Shown in pieces: positions 14,777 through 23,660 of a stretch of 55,048 nucleotides of DNA; the stretch's first letter is position 1; every line of letters starts with the position of its first letter. A program made the position numbers and the translations under genes. The DNA lies in contig JAUSLL010000037.1 of the NCBI GenBank assembly GCA_030649335.1, positions 1-55,048 of the forward strand, written 5' to 3'. The stretch is from Parvibaculum sp. Its GTDB lineage: Bacteria > Pseudomonadota > Alphaproteobacteria > Parvibaculales > Parvibaculaceae. Below the pieces are notes generated by a model. The model had not been told where the DNA came from. It saw only the letters and a list, made by a program, of their open reading frames with translations, and made no database searches.

Positions 14777-16420
14777 GTGTCGAATTTTTCAATCAAAGTT
14801 GTCATCAAGGCGGTTGATAATTTCACCGCCGAAATGAGCCGGATCACAAAGAGCGCCGAAAACATGGGCCGCTCGATGAAGCGGATCGGCGCGGGCCTGA
14901 CCGTCGGCGTGACGGCTCCGCTTGCCGCTTTGGCTGCGACATCCCTGACTGCTTTTTCCGATTTTCAGGCGGGCATGTCGAACGTCTCGACGCTTGTGAA
15001 CACGGCGACGGAATCCATGTCGGCGATGTCGAAAGAGACGCTGGCGATTTCGACGCGGGTGCCGGTGGCGCTGGGGGACATAACGGGCGCTTTATATGAC
15101 ATTCGTTCCGCTAATATTTCGGCAGCCGATGCGATGGGCGTGCTTGAGGGTTCGGCGCGCCTCGCTGTTGCCGGTATTGGCACAGTGAAAGAGGCAACCG
15201 ACCTTGTGACGTCTTCAATCAACGCATTCAACTTGAAGGGCGCGGATCAAGCCAAACTTTACGACAACATTTTCAAGGCCGTGAAAAACGGCAAGACGAC
15301 GATTGCTGAGCTTGCTCAAGGTTTCGGCGCGGTGGCAAGCACTGTATCTGGAGCGGGAATCAAGATTGACGAATATTTGGCGGCGGTGGCGGCAATCACG
15401 ACTACGGGCATTCCCGCGGCGCAGGCGCACACACAGTTGCGCGCCGCAATCGTGGGCATGACGCGAGAGTCGGATCTTGGAAATAGGGTTCTCAAAAAGT
15501 TGGTGGCCTCTACGTTCAATGACCTTATTTCGAAGTCTGGCGGCGTGGTAAATGCGTTCACCCGTATCAATAAAGTTCTTGGCGGCAACAAGGCTGCGCT
15601 GATTAGCCTTTTGGGGTCTGAGGGTTACAACTCTGTTTTTTCTCTGACCGGAAATCAAAACGAGGCTTTCACGTCAACGCTTTACGACATGCGCGATGGA
15701 GCCAACGCCGTCGACGAGGCATTCACGAAGCAATCCGAGAATTTCAAAAATTCGATGCAGCGCACGCAAAACCAAGTCGGTCGCCTGCAGGTCATTGTCG
15801 GCGAGGCGCTTGCACCCGCGATTATGAAGGTCGCCAATTTGATCGGGCGACTCGCGGACTGGTTTTCGGAGTTGAGCCCGAAGGCTCAAAAGATTGTGCT
15901 TGTCGTGGCCGCGCTCACGGCGGGCCTTGGCCCGCTGTTGATCGCGCTGGGTTTCGTGGTCACCGCCATCGCGGCAATCTCCGCGCCAGTGCTTATCGCC
16001 ATCGGCGCTATCGTTCTTCTGTCCGCAGCCATTGCCACGGCCGTCATCTATTGGGATGACATCAAGGCCGCCGCGGTCGGTGCGTTCGAAACCATTATGA
16101 GTTGGGCGGGTAAGGCTTACGACTTCTTGAAGCCCGTGCTTGATGCCATCGGCTTCATCGCGCGATACAGCCGCGTCGGGCTTGCTGTGCGCGCTGGCAT
16201 GGCTGTCGCGTCCGCTGTGACATCGGACGCGCCCGCCGCAACCGCGGGCAAGCCTAGCCTCGCTACGCGGGCGCGCGGCGGGCCTGCGGCCAAACCGGCG
16301 CAAAGCGAATTGACGGTCAAGTTTGAGAATGCACCGCCTGGCACGCGGGTCGGCGTTGATAAAGCGACGCCCGGAATGTCGGTCGCCACAGATGTCGGCA
16401 TGAACATGGGGGCGAATTGA
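14777..16420 (+). CDS. Tail tape measure protein
   Basis: This 547-residue protein sets tail length and is ejected ahead of the DNA. The first 250 residues are the TP901/Mu tape-measure core (KRIGAGLTVGVTAPLAALAA, FQAGMSNVSTL, LGDITGALYDIRSANISAAD, TTGIPAAQAHTQLRAAIVGM). Hydrophobic segments lie around residues 372-422. Start is GTG 14777 with GAAGGG upstream. At roughly 1.5 angstrom per residue, a known ruler for these proteins, the tail would be about 80 nm. Its stop overlaps the next start (TTGATGG). Confidence 0.92.
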   Translation: MSNFSIKVVIKAVDNFTAEMSRITKSAENMGRSMKRIGAGLTVGVTAPLAALAATSLTAFSDFQAGMSNVSTLVNTATESMSAMSKETLAISTRVPVALGDITGALYDIRSANISAADAMGVLEGSARLAVAGIGTVKEATDLVTSSINAFNLKGADQAKLYDNIFKAVKNGKTTIAELAQGFGAVASTVSGAGIKIDEYLAAVAAITTTGIPAAQAHTQLRAAIVGMTRESDLGNRVLKKLVASTFNDLISKSGGVVNAFTRINKVLGGNKAALISLLGSEGYNSVFSLTGNQNEAFTSTLYDMRDGANAVDEAFTKQSENFKNSMQRTQNQVGRLQVIVGEALAPAIMKVANLIGRLADWFSELSPKAQKIVLVVAALTAGLGPLLIALGFVVTAIAAISAPVLIAIGAIVLLSAAIATAVIYWDDIKAAAVGAFETIMSWAGKAYDFLKPVLDAIGFIARYSRVGLAVRAGMAVASAVTSDAPAATAGKPSLATRARGGPAAKPAQSELTVKFENAPPGTRVGVDKATPGMSVATDVGMNMGAN

Positions 16421-17613
16421 TGGCGGTTCGGCTGGCATCGTTTCGCGGCGTCGAGTTCCACGTCGACACGCATGACCTTGACGCGGGCCGCCGCGGGCAG
16501 ACGCACGTTTATCCGGGCCGTGATACGTCGTACCGCGAAGACCTTGGCCGCGCGCCGCGTGGCTTTTCGGTGCAGGGATTTGTCATTGGCGACGACTTCG
16601 CCGCGAAACGTGACGCTGTTCTGGGTGCGTGCGAGGCTGAGGGGCCGGGGCAGCTTGTCCATCCTGACTATGGTGCCATGCAAGTCAGTTGCTTGTCGGT
16701 TCGGGTGTCGAGTTCGTCGCGGAGCGGTCGCAGTGTCGACCTTTCATTCGTTTTCGAGGAAGGCGGCGAACTTAAATTTCCGTCCGCCGATGCCGATTCC
16801 CGCACCAAAATTGAAAGCCTTTCGCTTGAGTCCGAGTCGAAAAGCCTGTCGGGTCTTCTGGCGCGATACGACGTCAGCGGCTTCCCTGAGTTTGTCGGCG
16901 GGTCGGTTGCCGGCGTGGGGGCGCGGTTTCTTGATGATATTGAGGCCGCCGTTTCGACGTCTGAGTTTCGGGATTATTTCGACGCGTTCAAGGCCGGTTT
17001 ACCGACTTACGTTTTCGACGCGCTTAGCCTTGGGTCTGGCATCATCGACATTATCCGCGGACTTCGAACCGGCATGACCGACACGTCGGATGCGATTTTA
17101 CTTGGCGATGTCCGCCCCGCGCTGGCGCGCACGTCGCTTGTCGGCCTGACGTCGTTTGGTGCCGAAGTGCCTGACGTACCGCGCGAAACGCCGAGTCGCA
17201 TTCAAGAATCCGTGAACATGGAGTCTTTCGCGTCGCTTGTGCGTCGCGTCGCACTTTCCGAAGATGCGCGCGAATTGGTCGTGACGCCGTTCGATTCAAA
17301 CGTCGCCGCCATTTCCGCGATGTCGGAATATAGCGAGCGGATCGATGCCGAATTGTTTGCAGCCGATCTAGGCGACGACGAATATATTGCGATGTCGAAT
17401 ATGCACGCCGCTGTCGTACAGGATTTGACGACGCGCGCCGGTGGCTTGCCGGTCATTCGTTCTGTGCGCGTTGCGGAGCCGACTCCGGCGCTTGTGCTGG
17501 CATACGATCTTTATGAGGATTCAAACCGCGCGGATGACATCGTGGCGCGAAACGCCGTGGCGCATCCCGGCTTTATCGCCCCGGCCCGCGACATCGAGGT
17601 TTTATCAACATGA
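16420..17613 (+). CDS. DNA circularisation / baseplate protein (Mu gpN-like)
   Basis: This 397-residue protein follows the tape measure as in Mu. The N-terminal domain (ASFRGVEFHVDTHDLDAGRR, then TYREDLGRAPRGFSVQGFV-like block, EGPGQLVHPDYGAMQV, SFVFEEGG) matches the DNA_circ_N family. In contractile phages it is a baseplate component at the tube tip. Start is ATG 16420, coupled to the preceding stop; the stop overlaps the next ATG by four bases. Confidence 0.88.
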   Translation: MAVRLASFRGVEFHVDTHDLDAGRRGQTHVYPGRDTSYREDLGRAPRGFSVQGFVIGDDFAAKRDAVLGACEAEGPGQLVHPDYGAMQVSCLSVRVSSSSRSGRSVDLSFVFEEGGELKFPSADADSRTKIESLSLESESKSLSGLLARYDVSGFPEFVGGSVAGVGARFLDDIEAAVSTSEFRDYFDAFKAGLPTYVFDALSLGSGIIDIIRGLRTGMTDTSDAILLGDVRPALARTSLVGLTSFGAEVPDVPRETPSRIQESVNMESFASLVRRVALSEDARELVVTPFDSNVAAISAMSEYSERIDAELFAADLGDDEYIAMSNMHAAVVQDLTTRAGGLPVIRSVRVAEPTPALVLAYDLYEDSNRADDIVARNAVAHPGFIAPARDIEVLST

Positions 17614-18689
17614 CCGCGCGCCTTGTTGTTGATGGGAAGTCACACGAAGGATGGGAGTCCATCCGGATTACGCGCGGCATCGAGCGCGGCGCCGGTGATT
17701 TTTCGATGACCGTTTCGGAACGCTGGCCCGGTCAATATGACGCCGTGACAATCAAAGAGGGGCAATCGTGCGAAGTTTACGACGACGCCGACATTCTAAT
17801 CACGGGCTATGTTGACAACGTAAGCGGCGATGCCGATGCCAATTCGAAAACGCTTGGCTTTTCCGGCCGCAGCAAGGCGGCGGACACCGTTGATTGCTCC
17901 ATCGTTCACAAATCGGGGCAATGGATCGGGCGCACGGTCACGCAAATCGCCTCGGAAATTGTTGCACCGTTTGGCATCAAGGTCCGCGCGCTTGCCGATG
18001 TCGGCGCGCCGTTCCCAGATTTCCAGATTCAGCAAGGGGAAACCGTCTTTGCCACAATCGAAAAACTGTGCCGAATGCGCGGCCTTTTGGCGAGCGATGA
18101 TGAACGGGGAAACATCACGCTTATCCGGTCTGGGGCGGACCGCGCTTCAACATCGCTTTATGCGCGGGTCGGTGACGACAAAACGAACATTCTCCGCCGA
18201 TCCTATGAATTCAACGGGCGCGACCGTTTCTCGGATTACATCGTCAAAGGCCAGGCCGTAGGCACCGACGATTTTAGCGGCGCGAATGTTGCTGCGCCGA
18301 CGGCGACGACGAAAGACCCAGCCGTCAAGCGATACCGGCCGACCATCATCATCGCGGAGCAAGCCGCGGTCACGGGCTCGATGTCCGACCGTGGCGAATG
18401 GGAGCGCGCGACCCGTGCGGGCCGATCAATCCGCGCCAATTTTCAGGTGCAGGGGTGGCGTCAAGGCGACGGCGCTTTGTGGAAGCCAAATCAACGAGTC
18501 CCGGTAGATGATGAAATTTCAGGCATCACGGGCGAAATGCTTATTTCGGAAGTGACTTTCAGCCTGTCGGAGTCCGGCACGTTGACCGACCTTGTGTGTT
18601 ACCCGCCCGAAGCCTTTTTGATCGACGAAACGCCGCCGAAGAAAAAGGGCGGAAGCACGAAAAGCAAGTTTATTTTGCAGGATGAATAA
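17610..18689 (+). CDS. Baseplate hub protein (Mu gpP/gp44-like)
   Basis: This 359-residue protein has the Mu gpP hub order: an N-terminal beta domain (LVVDGKSHEGWESIRITRGI, DFSMTVSERWPG), the SGRSKAADTVDCSIV block, a middle ring domain and a C-terminal strand-rich part with VQGWRQGDGALWKPNQRVPV and EMLISEVTFSLSESGT. The hub connects tube, spike and wedges. The C-terminal tail is Lys-rich (PPKKKGGSTKSK). Overlaps of 4 bases upstream and 1 base downstream (TAATG) show tight coupling. Confidence 0.88.
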   Translation: MTARLVVDGKSHEGWESIRITRGIERGAGDFSMTVSERWPGQYDAVTIKEGQSCEVYDDADILITGYVDNVSGDADANSKTLGFSGRSKAADTVDCSIVHKSGQWIGRTVTQIASEIVAPFGIKVRALADVGAPFPDFQIQQGETVFATIEKLCRMRGLLASDDERGNITLIRSGADRASTSLYARVGDDKTNILRRSYEFNGRDRFSDYIVKGQAVGTDDFSGANVAAPTATTKDPAVKRYRPTIIIAEQAAVTGSMSDRGEWERATRAGRSIRANFQVQGWRQGDGALWKPNQRVPVDDEISGITGEMLISEVTFSLSESGTLTDLVCYPPEAFLIDETPPKKKGGSTKSKFILQDE

Positions 18690-19255
18690 TGTCTGAAATG
18701 CGGCGCATGTTGGATCCTTTGAAGCGGTCGATTTCGAACCGCGTGCAACGTGCTGTTGTGAATCTGGTAAACGACGCGCTCAAAATGCAGCGCGTGCAAG
18801 TTGGAATACTTGCCGGCGAAGTCAAAGACTCCGTCGAGCGGTTCCAAAATTTCGGCTTTACGGGGCATCCCGTGCCGGGCGCGGAGGCTGTCATTTTGCG
18901 CCTTGGCGGCGGGTCCGATCATGCCGTCATCATTGCCGTTGATGACCGGCGGTTTCGCAAAACGGATTTAGTCGAGGGCGAGTCTGCGGTGTATGACGCT
19001 TTCGGAAAATTCATTCATCTGACGAAGGATGGCGGCATCATCATCGACGCGGCTGGCGCTGACGTGACGGTCAACAATGCGGCGACGGTTGCGATAAATG
19101 CGAGCGCGGGAGTGGTCATCACGACGCCGACGCTGACGGTTCACGGCGCCACGGTATTCGACGGCACGGTCACGGCAAACGGCAAGCGCATCGACGAAAC
19201 GCACACACATAGCGGCGTGCAGCCCGGCGCGGGTAATTCGGGGGCTGTGGTATGA
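18689..19255 (+). CDS. Baseplate spike protein (Mu gp45-like)
   Basis: This 188-residue protein forms the membrane-piercing spike. An OB-fold part (VQVGILAGEVKDSVERFQNF, then HPVPGAEAVILRLGGGSDHA) is followed by a repetitive beta-helix (DVTVNNAATVAINASAGVVI...) and an apex segment ETHTHSGVQPGAGNSGAVV. The His-x-His near the end is the known iron-binding tip of these spikes. Located between hub and gp46, as in Mu. Confidence 0.9.
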   Translation: MSEMRRMLDPLKRSISNRVQRAVVNLVNDALKMQRVQVGILAGEVKDSVERFQNFGFTGHPVPGAEAVILRLGGGSDHAVIIAVDDRRFRKTDLVEGESAVYDAFGKFIHLTKDGGIIIDAAGADVTVNNAATVAINASAGVVITTPTLTVHGATVFDGTVTANGKRIDETHTHSGVQPGAGNSGAVV

Positions 19256-19713
19256 CCGACATTTCGCTCGCATGGGATCCTGTTTTCTTTTCCGCCGACG
19301 CCACGATTTCGAATGGCGATTTGAGCGGGGCCGACCCTCTTGGCACGGCCGTCATCGTGAGTCTTTTTACATGGGGCCGTGCGCGACCCGACGACGTTTT
19401 GCCGGATGACAGCGAGGGCCGCCGCGGATGGTGGGGTGATAATTTCGCGGAAGTCGAGGGCGATAAAATCGGGTCGCGGCTTTGGATTTATGCCCGCTCG
19501 AAACTGACGCCGGAAACCATTTCGGGGATCAAGTCGGCAGTTTCGGACGCGCTGAAATGGATGATTGACGACAAGATCGTCGAAAAAATCGAAGTCGTCG
19601 CGGCGCGCAACGGGCTCGACCGGCTTGACCTTTCCGTCACCATTTTTCAGGGCAACGGGAACAAGCGGGAAGTGCGCTTCGATTCACTTTGGGAGACGTT
19701 AAAAAATGGCTGA
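19252..19713 (+). CDS. Baseplate wedge protein, gp46 family
   Basis: This 153-residue protein has the gp46 signature: SLFTWGRARPDDVLPD, GRRGWWGDNF and KIGSRLWIYARSKLTPETIS, then a helix and beta strands ending VRFDSLWETL. It is a small baseplate component homologous to gp25/gpW of other contractile phages. It overlaps the spike stop (ATGA) and the next gene by 8 bases. Confidence 0.92.
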   Translation: MTDISLAWDPVFFSADATISNGDLSGADPLGTAVIVSLFTWGRARPDDVLPDDSEGRRGWWGDNFAEVEGDKIGSRLWIYARSKLTPETISGIKSAVSDALKWMIDDKIVEKIEVVAARNGLDRLDLSVTIFQGNGNKREVRFDSLWETLKNG

Positions 19714-20803
19714 TACAGGATTCACGCGTCCGACGCTTGCCGAAATTGTTGACCGGGTGCAGTCCGACATTAACAGCAAATTGACGGGTGCCGATGCGCG
19801 CCTGCGCCGATCCGTGCTGACGGCGATCGGCCGCGCGCAAGCCGGCCTTGCACATGGTCTTTATGGGTATCAGAAAAACATCGCCCGGCAGGCGATCATT
19901 GACGCATGCGACGGCGACAGTTTGGCCGCATGGGGGCGCGTTTTCGAAGTCTCTAAACGCCTGGCGACAAAGGCCACGGGCAACGCGACATTGACGGGCA
20001 CAAACGGGGCCGTCATCGAGGTCGGCGAAACGCTGTCGCGCACCGATGGCGTTTTGTATGAGACAACGGCGGAGGCCACAATCTCCGCAGGCGTGGCGAC
20101 CGTTGCCGTGCGTGCCGCTGTGTCTGGCGCTGCGGGGAATGCTCACGCGGGCGTCTCGCTGTCGTTTGTTTCGCCGGTCGCGGGTGTTGCCGCGGCGTCG
20201 GTCGTGGCCGCGGGCGGGTTTACGGGCGGGGCGGATGATGAAGCCGACGGCGACGCCGGCACGGATGATGTTTCGACGTATCGAGGTCGAATTTTGCAGC
20301 GGTTGCGCCAGCCCCCGCTTGGCGGGTCGGTGCGCGATTATGAGCGATGGGCGCTTGAAGTTGCCGGCGTGACTCGTGTCTGGGTTTATCCGCTCGAATT
20401 GGGTGCGGGCACGGTCACGGTTCGCTTTATGATGGATGCGACCTATGCCGACGGCGTTCCGGAATCCGGCAACGTCTCGACGGTTCAAGATTATATCGAC
20501 GATCCGGAGCGCCGGCCCGTGACGGCGGAAGTCTTTGTCGTCGCACCGATCGCGGAACCGCTCGACATCACGGTGACGGGTCTTTCGCCGAATACTGCGG
20601 CGGTTCGCGCCGCCGTCGAGGCGGAGCTTGCCGACATGATTACGCGGACGGCCGCGCCGGGCGGCACTATTCCGATTTCCAAAATCTGGGAATATGTCGC
20701 GCTGGCGTCGGGTGAAGAAAGCCACTTAATCACGATCCCGTCCGGCAACGTGACGCACTCGACGGGCTACATCGCAACCCTTGGCACGGTGACTTTTGCA
20801 TGA
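19706..20803 (+). CDS. Baseplate J-like protein (Mu gp47)
   Basis: This 365-residue wedge protein shows FTRPTLAEIVDRVQSDINSK at the N-terminus, DGVLYETTAEATISAGVATV and AGNAHAGVSLSFVSPVAGVA repeats, then TYRGRILQRLRQPPLGGSVRDYERWALEVAGVTRVWVYP split around residues 195-233, all typical of the baseplate J family. It links wedges around the hub. It lies in Mu order and overlaps gp48 by four bases. Confidence 0.93.
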   Translation: MADTGFTRPTLAEIVDRVQSDINSKLTGADARLRRSVLTAIGRAQAGLAHGLYGYQKNIARQAIIDACDGDSLAAWGRVFEVSKRLATKATGNATLTGTNGAVIEVGETLSRTDGVLYETTAEATISAGVATVAVRAAVSGAAGNAHAGVSLSFVSPVAGVAAASVVAAGGFTGGADDEADGDAGTDDVSTYRGRILQRLRQPPLGGSVRDYERWALEVAGVTRVWVYPLELGAGTVTVRFMMDATYADGVPESGNVSTVQDYIDDPERRPVTAEVFVVAPIAEPLDITVTGLSPNTAAVRAAVEAELADMITRTAAPGGTIPISKIWEYVALASGEESHLITIPSGNVTHSTGYIATLGTVTFA

Positions 20804-21411
20804 CCTGTGGCGCGACATCTGACGACTATCTGCAACAGTTTCGGGCTTTGCTTCCGCAGGGGCCAGCGTGGACCCGCGACCCCGATGCCGTGATGTCGCT
20901 TTTGCTTGGCGGGCTATCCGTCGAGTGGGCAAGGGTGCATGCCCGCGATTGCGTTTTGCTTTCGGAAATGAATCCTATTTCCGCGCAGGAAATGCTTGCG
21001 GATTGGGAGCGCGTGCTTGGCTTGCCCGATGGCTGCGGGCTCGACATCCCGACTGTCGCCGGACGCCGCTCCGCCGTGCTGACGAAGTTGCGGAGCATTG
21101 GCGGGCAGTCGCCGGGGTATTTTATAAACCTTGGCGCCAATTATGGATTCGACGTTTCCATCACGGAATTTCGCCCGTTTCGCGCCGGTGTTTCGAGCAT
21201 CGGCGACTCGCTTACAAATGGCGACTGGGTTTTTACGTTTCTAGTCACGTCGCCGACTGAGACGATTCAGACGTTCCGCGCCGGTCGCGGCGCCGCGGGT
21301 GAGCCCCTGCGGCTTTGGGGCAACGAGGCTTTGGAGTGTCTTATCAGCCGGGACAAGCCGTCGCACACTATCGTCATCTTTACATACTCAGGGGACCCGG
21401 TTGAGGTTTGA
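20800..21411 (+). CDS. Tail protein gp48 family (DUF2313)
   Basis: This 203-residue protein has the usual start DDYLQQFRALLPQGPAWTRD, followed by LADWERVLGLPDGCG, RRSAVLTKLRSIGGQSPGYF and a C-terminal LECLISRDKPSHTIVIFTY segment, all characteristic of Mu gp48/YmfQ. It sits at the outer wedge and anchors fibres. The following gap 21412-21491 holds only a GAGGG ribosome site for the fibre gene. Confidence 0.92.
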   Translation: MTCGATSDDYLQQFRALLPQGPAWTRDPDAVMSLLLGGLSVEWARVHARDCVLLSEMNPISAQEMLADWERVLGLPDGCGLDIPTVAGRRSAVLTKLRSIGGQSPGYFINLGANYGFDVSITEFRPFRAGVSSIGDSLTNGDWVFTFLVTSPTETIQTFRAGRGAAGEPLRLWGNEALECLISRDKPSHTIVIFTYSGDPVEV

Positions 21412-21491
21412 CCTTTTAACGTCAAATCACACGTTATTGTTGCCGAATCCTTACGGAACACGGCATAGTCAAGCGAAATAGAGGGCTAAAA

Positions 21492-22508
21492 ATGCAGCGC
21501 ATTGATGATCCGACGGCGGACGACTCCGACCCGACCAAACTAAAATACACGGAAGGCAACCCCGGCACGGGTGTCCCGGCGACTGTTGTGCGCGCCACGG
21601 CGTTGAATGCAATTCAAGAGGAATTGGCGCTGTTTCTTGAGGGGCTCGGCGTCACTCTTAACGGTGCGGTCCCAAACCAGATATACACTGCGTTTATTGC
21701 CAAATTGGCGACCTACCTGCCCCTTATCGGCGGCACGTTGACGGGCGCTTTGACTTCACCGAATCTGGTCGTCAAAGCCGCAGCGGCGGCGAATGGTGCC
21801 GTCACTTTCCGCGATGAAAACAACATTGCTCAAGCTGTCGTGTTTTGGGCGCGTGGCGCCGACGCGCTGACGCTTTCAATGTATGCCGATGATGGCACAA
21901 CCGTCATGGGGACTCTGATTTTGAAGGAGTCCGGCGCGATTGAAGTGAGCGCCGACCCAACGACAGTTTTGGGTATCGCAACAAAACAATATGTTGACGC
22001 CACGGCCATCACGCCAGACGCCACGACGACGACGAAGGGCAAGTCGGAACTTGCTACCGACGCTGAAACTCAGGCGCTCACGGATACTGTGCGGACCGTC
22101 ACGCCGTCAAATCTTGGCGCGCTGCTGGCGACCATCACGCAAAAGGGTATCGTCGAACTTGCCGACTCCACGGAATTCGGAACAGGCACGGACTCGTCGC
22201 GCGCATTGACTGCATCCCTGTTTACAAAATCGCTTGGCGCGAATGGGTACATAAAATTTCCGGGCGGACTCATTTTGCAATGGGGCACGGTCAGCGCCGT
22301 GCCCGATGATTCAAATTCCGTGGTCACGCTGCCGGTTACTTACGCTTCGACGCACTACGCCGCCGGCGCGACGATTTATTCGACGGCAAACCTGACGTCG
22401 GTTGACCAAGTGGCGGTCAACACAACAAGCCTTTCATCCGTAACGATTTATCAGCGCACGCCGGGCGCGAATGCGCTGAATGCGTTTTGGTGGTCCATAG
22501 GAAAATGA
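21492..22508 (+). CDS. Tail fibre protein
   Basis: This 338-residue protein contains the bracket motif LPLIGGTLTGALTSPNLV (about 76-93), two phage-fibre repeats (TTTTKGKSELATDAETQALT and ITQKGIVELADSTEFGTG, each ending in TPSNL or ALTASLF) and a C-terminal receptor-type tip GYIKFPGGLILQWGT...NAFWWSIGK. Such tips are exchanged between phages and trimerise with help of a chaperone, encoded next. It recognises the host surface. ATG 21492 follows GAGGG. Confidence 0.88.
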   Translation: MQRIDDPTADDSDPTKLKYTEGNPGTGVPATVVRATALNAIQEELALFLEGLGVTLNGAVPNQIYTAFIAKLATYLPLIGGTLTGALTSPNLVVKAAAAANGAVTFRDENNIAQAVVFWARGADALTLSMYADDGTTVMGTLILKESGAIEVSADPTTVLGIATKQYVDATAITPDATTTTKGKSELATDAETQALTDTVRTVTPSNLGALLATITQKGIVELADSTEFGTGTDSSRALTASLFTKSLGANGYIKFPGGLILQWGTVSAVPDDSNSVVTLPVTYASTHYAAGATIYSTANLTSVDQVAVNTTSLSSVTIYQRTPGANALNAFWWSIGK

Positions 22509-23185
22509 CAATGAAGCATTACTATAGCGCCACGACTGGCGGCTTTTATAACGATGACATTCATGGTGCGCGCACTTTACTTGTCGCGGATCCTGATTGG
22601 GTGCGTTCGGACCCGTTGCTGTCGGTATTCGTTGCTGACCCCGATTGGGTGCGTCCGCGCAAGTTGGTCGCGGATCCCGATTGGGTGTGCCCCCGTATTT
22701 CGGTCCCCGATCCGGATGACGCGGAAAAACTAATCGAGGTCGATGACCCTGACGCATTCCGGGCGATGATCGAAGTCGATGACGTCGATGCGGTCGCTCC
22801 TGAAATTGAAGTCGAGTCCGATGATCCGGGCGAGTCTGCGCCGATGATCGAAATTTCAAACCCTGAATGCAAAATCCCAGGCGATGCCGTCGAGGTCTCC
22901 GACTCTGAGTATCAAAATCTTTTTGATGCGCAGTCCGCCGGTAAAATTATTGTCGCGGGTAAGAAGGGGCGGCCCTGTGCTGTCAATCGGCCCGCGCCGA
23001 CCGAAGCGGAAGCCGCCGCGCGTCTCGCAAAGATGGCGCGGAAAGAGTTGTCCGACTCCGATTGGCGCGTGCTGCGTGCCGCGGAAGTCGGCGTCCCTGT
23101 GTCCCCTGAATGGCTTGAATACCGCGCCGCGCTTCGCCTTGTGGCGAGCGGTGAAGCGATGGAAATGCCTGTGGTGCCGAAATGA
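22505..23185 (+). CDS. Tail fibre assembly chaperone with acidic repeats
   Basis: This 226-residue protein starts MTMKHYYSATTGGFYNDDIH, the family start of tail fibre assembly proteins, and resumes it at IPGDAVEVSDSEYQNLFDAQ and SAGKIIV. Between residues about 25 and 122 lie about eight imperfect repeats of 11-14 residues built on (I/L)xVxDPDxxxP, for example VADPDWVR twice, VADPDWVC and IEVDDPDA. This acidic block is an addition to the core. The C-terminal part (EAAARLAKMARKELSDSDWR) is helical. It starts inside the fibre stop (ATGA), as expected for a dedicated chaperone. Confidence 0.8.
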   Translation: MTMKHYYSATTGGFYNDDIHGARTLLVADPDWVRSDPLLSVFVADPDWVRPRKLVADPDWVCPRISVPDPDDAEKLIEVDDPDAFRAMIEVDDVDAVAPEIEVESDDPGESAPMIEISNPECKIPGDAVEVSDSEYQNLFDAQSAGKIIVAGKKGRPCAVNRPAPTEAEAAARLAKMARKELSDSDWRVLRAAEVGVPVSPEWLEYRAALRLVASGEAMEMPVVPK

Positions 23186-23658
23186 ATGCGCTTGAATTTC
23201 TGAATCTCACAATCCGCCCCGCGCTCGCAATGATGGGGCCGAAGTATCAGGGCCGCCCCGTCGAGATTTTGTTGCTGGCGATTGCGCTGCAAGAAAGCGC
23301 GCTGCGTCACCGCAAGCAAGTCGGCGGTCCGGCGCGCGGCTTTTGGCAATTTGAGCGCGGTGGCGTGGCGGGGGTATCTCGGCACGGCGCATCGAGCGCA
23401 AAGTTTAAAGACGCGTGCACGGCGTTTCTATATCCGCCGACCGTCGACGATGTTTATGGCGTCATCGCGGATAATGATGCGCTGGCCTGCGTCGTCGCGC
23501 GTCTGTTGCTTTACACGCACGCCAAGGCGATTCCGGAAACGGGGCCGGAAGGGTGGGCTTATTACGAATGGCTTTGGCGTCCGGGCAAGCCGCACCCTGA
23601 GACGTGGGCAAAGAATTGGGCAGCTGCGGTTGATGCCGTCTCGACTGTGGGGGCTTGA
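23182..23658 (+). CDS. Probable endolysin, lysozyme/transglycosylase-like
   Basis: This 158-residue protein has QESALRHRKQVGGPARGFWQ (about 37-56), a Glu followed by a Gly-Pro-A-R-G-F-W-Q-F-E block resembling the active region of lytic transglycosylases and lysozymes. Glu38 is the candidate acid. It has no signal peptide, so export would need the holin encoded next. It overlaps the chaperone stop by four bases. The enzyme class is inferred from this motif and from its place beside a holin, so moderate confidence only. Confidence 0.6.
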   Translation: MNALEFLNLTIRPALAMMGPKYQGRPVEILLLAIALQESALRHRKQVGGPARGFWQFERGGVAGVSRHGASSAKFKDACTAFLYPPTVDDVYGVIADNDALACVVARLLLYTHAKAIPETGPEGWAYYEWLWRPGKPHPETWAKNWAAAVDAVSTVGA

Positions 23659-23660
23659 AA

